64,000 nt of DNA from the NCBI GenBank assembly GCA_020809705.1, contig CP085826.1:1240001-1304000 (forward strand), in the 5' to 3' direction. The stretch is from Calonectria ilicicola. Its lineage: Eukaryota; Ascomycota; Sordariomycetes; Hypocreales; Nectriaceae. Made by a program: the position numbers and the translations under genes. The notes beneath the pieces were generated by a model. The model made no database searches. It was not told where the DNA came from and was given only the letters and a program-made list of their open reading frames with translations. Shown here piece by piece: positions 58,001-64,000 of the stretch (position 1 is its first letter; every line of letters begins with the position of its first letter).

Positions 58001-61000
58001 CGATCAATCTCGGCGAAACATGGGGAGGATGTAAGGTCCCCTTTGGCGAGACAGGCGATATTGTCTCGATATGTCGACTCGCTCCCACAAAGACACGACA
58101 CAGCCGAGTCTCGTCCTTGGAGTAAAGTATGTCGACGACGATGAGGCTAAGATATTCTTGATACCCAAGAAAAGAGACCGTTATTTTAGGTCATAATATT
58201 CCTTGTTTGGAGATTTCTTGGGGTGCAGTGAGTCACTCAGTAGTGTTGAGCTCCACAAAACCATGGTCAGCCAACTCATGGGGTGTGATAGTATGTGGTT
58301 ACCACCCCTGTGGATAGCGTCGCGTCGATAACCAGTTGACAGTCGGGCGAATTTCACCGCGGGTTCAGCTTGACTAGACCTGTTGGCGAGCCATCTCCAC
58401 CACCCTTTGTCGAGGCCACGGCGATGAAATGGCCCGTTATATGCTCCTTAAAGTCACAAATATCTGCGCAACTCCAGAGTTTTTTGCATCCCAAGGAAGA
58501 GCCGAACCGTCACCATGACAATCCAGGACTAGCTACACCTAGGAATGGATTCTCCGCATTCCCTTTTGCAAGTCGGAGTAATTTCTAGCACTATTACCAG
58601 CCAATAGGCAAGGAATTTTGGAGTACACAAGATGCCGAGCCTCAAGACGATGCCAGATAAAGTCTTTGGCCAATGGAGCGAGGGGCGAGTGAAGTGATCC
58701 ATTACGAGTTGTGCGTATCGCATTGCTTTAGATCCTTCGCATCCAAGTTGTCCTTTCAAAAAGATGGTCATTGCACTAGACAAAGTGGCAGCCCAATTTC
58801 AATCGACCTCTAGTCTTCCGTTTTAGTTAAATAGTGATCTATGTGAGATTCTACATACTCCCGGAAACAGAGGCCGCAATACGGAATCTGATATTGCATT
58901 TTAGATCCACACGTGGTACGATGAGCCAGACACTGCAATAATTGAGTTTGATGAATCTGTTACAGTTTTGGGGAATTCTGAAGAGAGTTGGTGTCAAATA
59001 TTCCCTCGTATTTTCGATGCCATCAAACAGGGCTCAACACCAGCTTTGAATTCACGATCGAAAGTACGGCCAGTGTTTCACTAGGTGGCCCCACTTGGTA
59101 GAGGTGCTGGCTATATGGCACCAGACGCTAATTTCCAGAGCAGTAAGGGTTGAGCAGATCTATGTTTTTACACGGATAAGACCACCAAGGTTTAATTTGG
59201 TTGGTTACTGGTTTTCAGGCGACCAACGAATACTTTTGCAACCAATTCTCCACCTCCCAATTGGCCATAGATCCTTCGAAGCCGCCATATTGTCACAGGT
59301 CTGATAGTACTCCGAATTGCTAGCCCTTGGAAGCTCGTCTTTACAAACATACAGTCAATTACCACCCAAAACACTTGTCAAGTCATCAAAGTCGCAACAG
59401 AATTTGCCCATGTACACCGCAGCTGTCACAGAAATAGTCTCGTCTTTTTCGAGACTAATCACTTCTGTGGGATTGTGATACAATCAAGGCAAACGATTTG
59501 AAATCACTCTCACCAAATGAACTCGAATACAACTTATGCCGAAACTCTTATGGATAAAAAAACGAATAAGATATTTCTGATTGTGGGAGAAAGTGGTCAT
59601 GAAGTTCTGATCTACAGTGCTGGTTTTTTGTTGCCGTCAAAACTTAAGGCTTCCCACACGGGTGGATATCGAACCCTGAGGACTGGAAGATGCCTTGCTC
59701 AACAAATGCCAGATAGCATTAGAGTCAAAGCGTAAGTACATACGTATGATCCATTTTGAGCATATATGCTAATTTTCAACCCAGTGCGATCTACCCTATA
59801 TTCGCTCTAACATGGGGTATGGATTCCATAGAGACGATTATATCACCTACAATCTTTATTGCAGAGGGTTCAATACATCGTACCTCCTACTCTATTACCT
59901 TCAGCCGGAAGCACATATCCATTGATGACGGAGGACTATTACTGCTCAGAAATCTAGTCCTCCGCCACCAAAGACGTGGAGACCTTTCACTAACGACAAG
60001 ACAAGGGCTTTATCCTCCTACAAGTCACATTTTGCTTCAAGAAAAATTTATCGGATCTCTTCAGCTATGGCCAGGAATGAAATGGAAGACCGGATTTTGG
60101 CGATGACAAAACTCGCGACTTGTGAGATTCGAAGAAATGGGACTTTACACAGTTCGTTCAGCCTATATGCCTGCATATCACCAGACGCTGATTCGAAATA
60201 TCGGACTCATGTCGAAGCGTGTCGGACGAGGTGTTCGAGTCGTGCATCCAGGCGCATTTTTTGGAGATCCGAAAAGAACTAAAAGGCAAGAATTGGGCCG
60301 CATCATAGAGAAGCTGAGGAACGCTTGATGAGAGACGAGGTCTGATTCGGAATAGAGATGACTGCTACGCGACTGATGGATCCCGAGTAGGAGTAGATGG
60401 ACGAGCATGTCCCCGACCCTTCCGAGAAGACACATGATATAAATACAACAAAGGCACCGAACTCCCTCTTGAAACCGGCTGGGGCGGATCCGCCGACGGA
60501 TAAGCCTCTTAGTAAGACCGAGATCGAGGCCTTCCACGTCTGCTTCTCTTTTCTCCATATGCGCTAGGAGAGCGGGTAGCGTGATCGGCATCATAAATTA
60601 CAAGGAAATCAATTTCGAAAATGAGGAAAAGATGAATTTCTTCTTTAATCTCACCAAGCCAACCAAGAACACCAAATTCCCAACGCCAACCCATGCGGTC
60701 GTCGTCACTGCACACCTCACCAAAGGTGTGGGGGACGTGCCCGCGGGAGCGATCACAGACGACATAGTCTCTAGTGGGAAGAGGCAGTCGGACAAGGTCA
60801 CGTTGTTGATTAAGTTTTTCCGGCAACCAAATGCGAGTCATGTATTGCTCTGCGAATGAGCATTACCTGTCATCATTTCCCGCCTGTATATCATTTGAGA
60901 ATTGATGTCATGCCATGGGTCTTGTTCGAACTTTGTGTATTGGCCTACGGTGGTTGGTAGCGAAAATCCAACTCACCTAGAACTCCTGCCTTTTGATAGT

Positions 61001-63999
61001 CAAAAGCTACTTTACAATGGCGATGTCTGCATCGTATAACTCTACGCGGCACAACTTCTAAAAGTAAATGAAGGAAATCGTTGTCCTCATAATGGAGGCC
61101 ACCAAGACGCCCAAGTATCGCAAGTTGATGGCAGATGTAGTCGCGCATTGCCCTTGCCCTACTTTTGCGCCAATCTTGGAGGAGCTTCAGCCTGGTAGCA
61201 AGAGTCTAGTGAAGGTTGACATTATCTGCACAATCTTGGCACATGCCGTGTAGCTTCTTCTCTTTGCCCCCGCCCAGTGGGATCCGAATATTGAATACTC
61301 GAAAGGCCTGATGGATTACAAGCATCGATATCCGTCCAGGGTTGGTGGGGCAGTCAATGAGCTGCGAGAAACAGACCTCTTCCTTCAGTGTAAGACAAAG
61401 TGCAGCGGCAGATGCAAGGATCCCCTATGTGGATCCGGGTTCCATCAACTGTTCTCGGATCCAAGGTGCATCATTTATTCCTTCTAGAATCGGCGAGGGA
61501 GAGAGCCTGTGGTGGTTTTCTCAATATCCTCATAGCACTCAGGTCGCAAAGATCATCACTGAGATTGACCTTTATTACGAATTATTAGTGGCTAAAGTGG
61601 GAGATACCCTCGGAGACATAACAGTCCAACGAGTTATAGATGTGTGTGATAATATTCCACGATACCCTCCTGTTTTTATAACATCCATTATGCTGATTAA
61701 TGTTTCTTCAATTATAGGCCTTTAAGTGGACTACGAGGGCCTGTCACAGGACGACCCCAAGATGCAACAGATCACCCCAGAGGAAGCTCAGATGTGGAAG
61801 CGGGAAGCTGAAATGATTCATCATTTCATCACGTAGGTCAATTGTTTTTGCCAATACACAAGGACAGCACTAACTTTTGACAGCCACACATCATCATTCG
61901 ACCTGCGGCGGGATCATTCGACACAGAACTCTCTACTAATTTATGGAACAGACTTTGCCTACTACAATCGAGAGCGAAATATCAGTCTGCTTCGTACTTT
62001 GCTCCAATGCCCGATTTGAGGTGGGCACGTCAAGCGACACAGGGGGATCGCGGATATCTGGGTAGCAATCATGTCACTGCCACCGCGATCCTCGAAGCTT
62101 CCGAAAGAAATAAAAACTTGAAACCCCGAATATATCAATAATTGGACGCATATGAGACTTTCTCAAACACGAACCTCATTTCACGATCGACACTTACAGC
62201 AAATTGGCATTTGTTGGCTCAACGCTCTTCGAAACTAACAATCATCGATTCTATCCGCCCAAGGAGCGATCACAGCAACATTTTGTGCCCCAGGGCTACT
62301 TTTAGCAGCGTCTACCCGCTCATGATGAGGTTCTCTCGAAGACGTCATTATCACTGAAGCCCGCTACGACTTAACCTACAACCACCCATGCCCTACTCAG
62401 AGACTATTACCACCAGATAGAAACCACCTTTGAAAATATTTGCGCTGAGAAAGGCCATGAGTTCGACTAAGACCACATATGAACGACATCTTTCAACACA
62501 GTATAGGGCGCTTGCGCATACACTCCCCCAAGCAGTCAAGACCAAAAACAAATACGTGATATAAAAACGCCGAGGAGGAAACGGAGAAAATACTGAGGGT
62601 ATTTTTCTCACTTTTCTTTATCAGACAATAAATTCCGTCTACTTCGAGTGGTTTCACACCTGGTCCTAGAACAGAAAAAAGAATAACTGGGGCTTTTATC
62701 ACAGGCCGAGTTACTGAAAATAGCTACGGAGAGTTGGGGAGAAAGGAGTCGAATAGCTAGCTCACGTTAGCCATTGGAGGCTAAGAAATTCGAGGTGGGC
62801 GAAGATTTTTGAGCTTCCATCGCCAAGCATAAACATTGTGATCGCAATGAGGAGAACAAGAATAACCCAGCAGTACGGAGAAGTGTAAGTAGTCATTCCC
62901 ATTTCCATCTCATTTGCAAAGCATATCTAATCACGAAATCTACGTATTAGGAAAGACGTACCATAAAATAGTGTCCCAATTACGCCTTTTTCGAGCATAC
63001 CAACGACTATTTTGACGGCAGACTTGAGGGGCGATATGACTCTAGGTTTATTGTGAAAAGCCAAATCGACAGCTACAACTTAGAAACCAGATCCGTCGAG
63101 TATTTATATCAGACAATGTCGAATCCAGGTTCCAGTCGAATGAAAGAAAAGACAGATTCCCGTCCTTGTTCCATTCGCTGGATGACAGAATGCGAACTAG
63201 AATGACTTTTATAGCCAGTCCAGCCACACCTACATCAACGCTAGCGAGTAGAAGCGGCGGATAATGAATTGGCATGCACTACTATTCCTGCTTTAACGAT
63301 ACCACTTACTTGGCCATGATTCCGATCACGGTGGTTAGCATATGCCCCGACAATACCATATGCACTCCGTTGAAGTGGAGGGCAGGTAGTCCTCTCCGGC
63401 ACTGACTTATCGGTGGCTAGGACCACATACAATAAATCAGGGGGACTTAGTGACTAGATCCCTCAAATTCTTGAGGAACCTTTGCAACAGCCGACAAGGA
63501 TGAACTCGGGCGACTAAGTGGAAGCTGATGCTTGCTCATTTTCACATATTAACGGTCAAAAATCTTGCTTGTTCAAACCCCGTCAGGATTGTTAAAACGG
63601 CCAGACCTAGGAGATTGTCGCAAGACTAAAAGAGGCCTATCATCGAGATACATTCGATCAACAACTAAGGCTAGCAACTCCTCCACCCAGATAATATCGT
63701 CGTCTTCACCTATGCCCTTCCGATGCCTATACAACTCCCGCGCGACACCTTTCAGCAAGTTGTTCGGCAGATAACGGAATCGTCCACGAAATGCACAGCG
63801 GGGCTAGACAGTGAAGAAAACGAGTGTGTAATCTGACCCTGATAGATTCGGGTGTTCATCTTCATGGGGAAACTTCGGATTAGAGTGAAGCTGTCTCTTT
63901 CAAGATAACATTCATCCTTCTTCTACCGAGCCAGACGGAATTTATTGACAGGTTTTACCTTTATAGGAAAAATGGCTTGCTATTTTGAGATTATCGCCG
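58001..63999 (+). other. Gene-poor stretch with short coding-like fragments to the window end
   Basis: No intact gene is seen. Near 58100 a plus-strand piece reads LGVKYVDDDEAKIFLIPKK. At 61068-61253 a frame includes VVLIMEATKTPKYRKLMADV. Near 61725-61845 an exon-like piece reads DYEGLSQDDPKMQQITPEEA and then MWKREAEMIHHFIT, ending in a GTAGGT donor. A possible intron acceptor (TTATAG at about 61718) lies before it, but the two are one nucleotide out of frame. No transposon ends, terminal repeats or tRNA were recognised. Confidence 0.4.
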
Positions 64000-64000
64000 G

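Noticed and set aside
1..64000. CRISPR array, rRNA, complete transposon or LTR
   Set aside because: No regularly spaced repeats, rRNA-like sequence, transposase/reverse transcriptase motif or long terminal repeat was recognised.

Overview
The window looks like nuclear DNA of a filamentous ascomycete, most likely a Sordariomycete. The evidence is short introns (about 50-95 nt) with GT...AG ends and CTRAC-like branch points, Zn2Cys6 regulators, an AA9 polysaccharide monooxygenase, a fungal rhodopsin-type membrane protein, and remnants of HeLo-like and kinase-ankyrin proteins. The species cannot be fixed from sequence alone. No tRNA, rRNA, CRISPR array or intact transposon was recognised.

Layout. 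(1) 0.2-6.4 kb is a compact fatty-acid oxidation group: acyl-CoA oxidase (+, 6 exons, ends in AKL), an enoyl-CoA isomerase/hydratase (-, 3 exons) and a cutinase-factor/Far-like Zn2Cys6 regulator (-, 5 exons). A CCGAGG Far-type box lies upstream of the oxidase. (2) 7.5-9.0 kb is a multi-pass membrane protein of unknown function. (3) 10.2-11.3 kb is an intronless secreted AA9 LPMO with a complete copper site and a basic tail. (4) 11.8-18.8 kb is an accessory block: a DUF6594 membrane protein that splices cleanly, a decayed HeLo-like/pseudokinase gene, and a decayed kinase-ankyrin gene with a frameshift and several stops. (5) 19.3-21.2 kb is a flavin-containing monooxygenase (6 exons). (6) 24.9-30.3 kb holds a rhodopsin-type 7TM protein and an amino acid permease, each behind a long gene-free stretch. 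(7) 30.7-36 kb is a second accessory block: a kinase-like gene broken by a 2-nt loss, a protein with HAE and PC...C motifs resembling the zinc deaminase fold, and a membrane-protein gene with a reading-frame break. (8) 37.1-42.9 kb is core genome: a Cwf19-type splicing factor and a large alpha/beta hydrolase, convergently arranged. (9) 43-64 kb contains no intact gene that I can defend. From about 46.6 kb onward there are many short plus-strand coding-like pieces in shifting frames, including a kinase activation-segment-like piece, which looks like one or more heavily decayed genes.

How the parts may work together. The first three genes form a plausible regulated peroxisomal beta-oxidation module. 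The decayed genes belong to families linked to fungal self/non-self recognition and signalling, so the accessory blocks look like a fast-turnover zone set between housekeeping genes. The most novel intact candidate is the deaminase-like gene at 32.2-33.1 kb. All exon boundaries were worked out by eye from splice consensus and family similarity recalled from general knowledge, without a database search.
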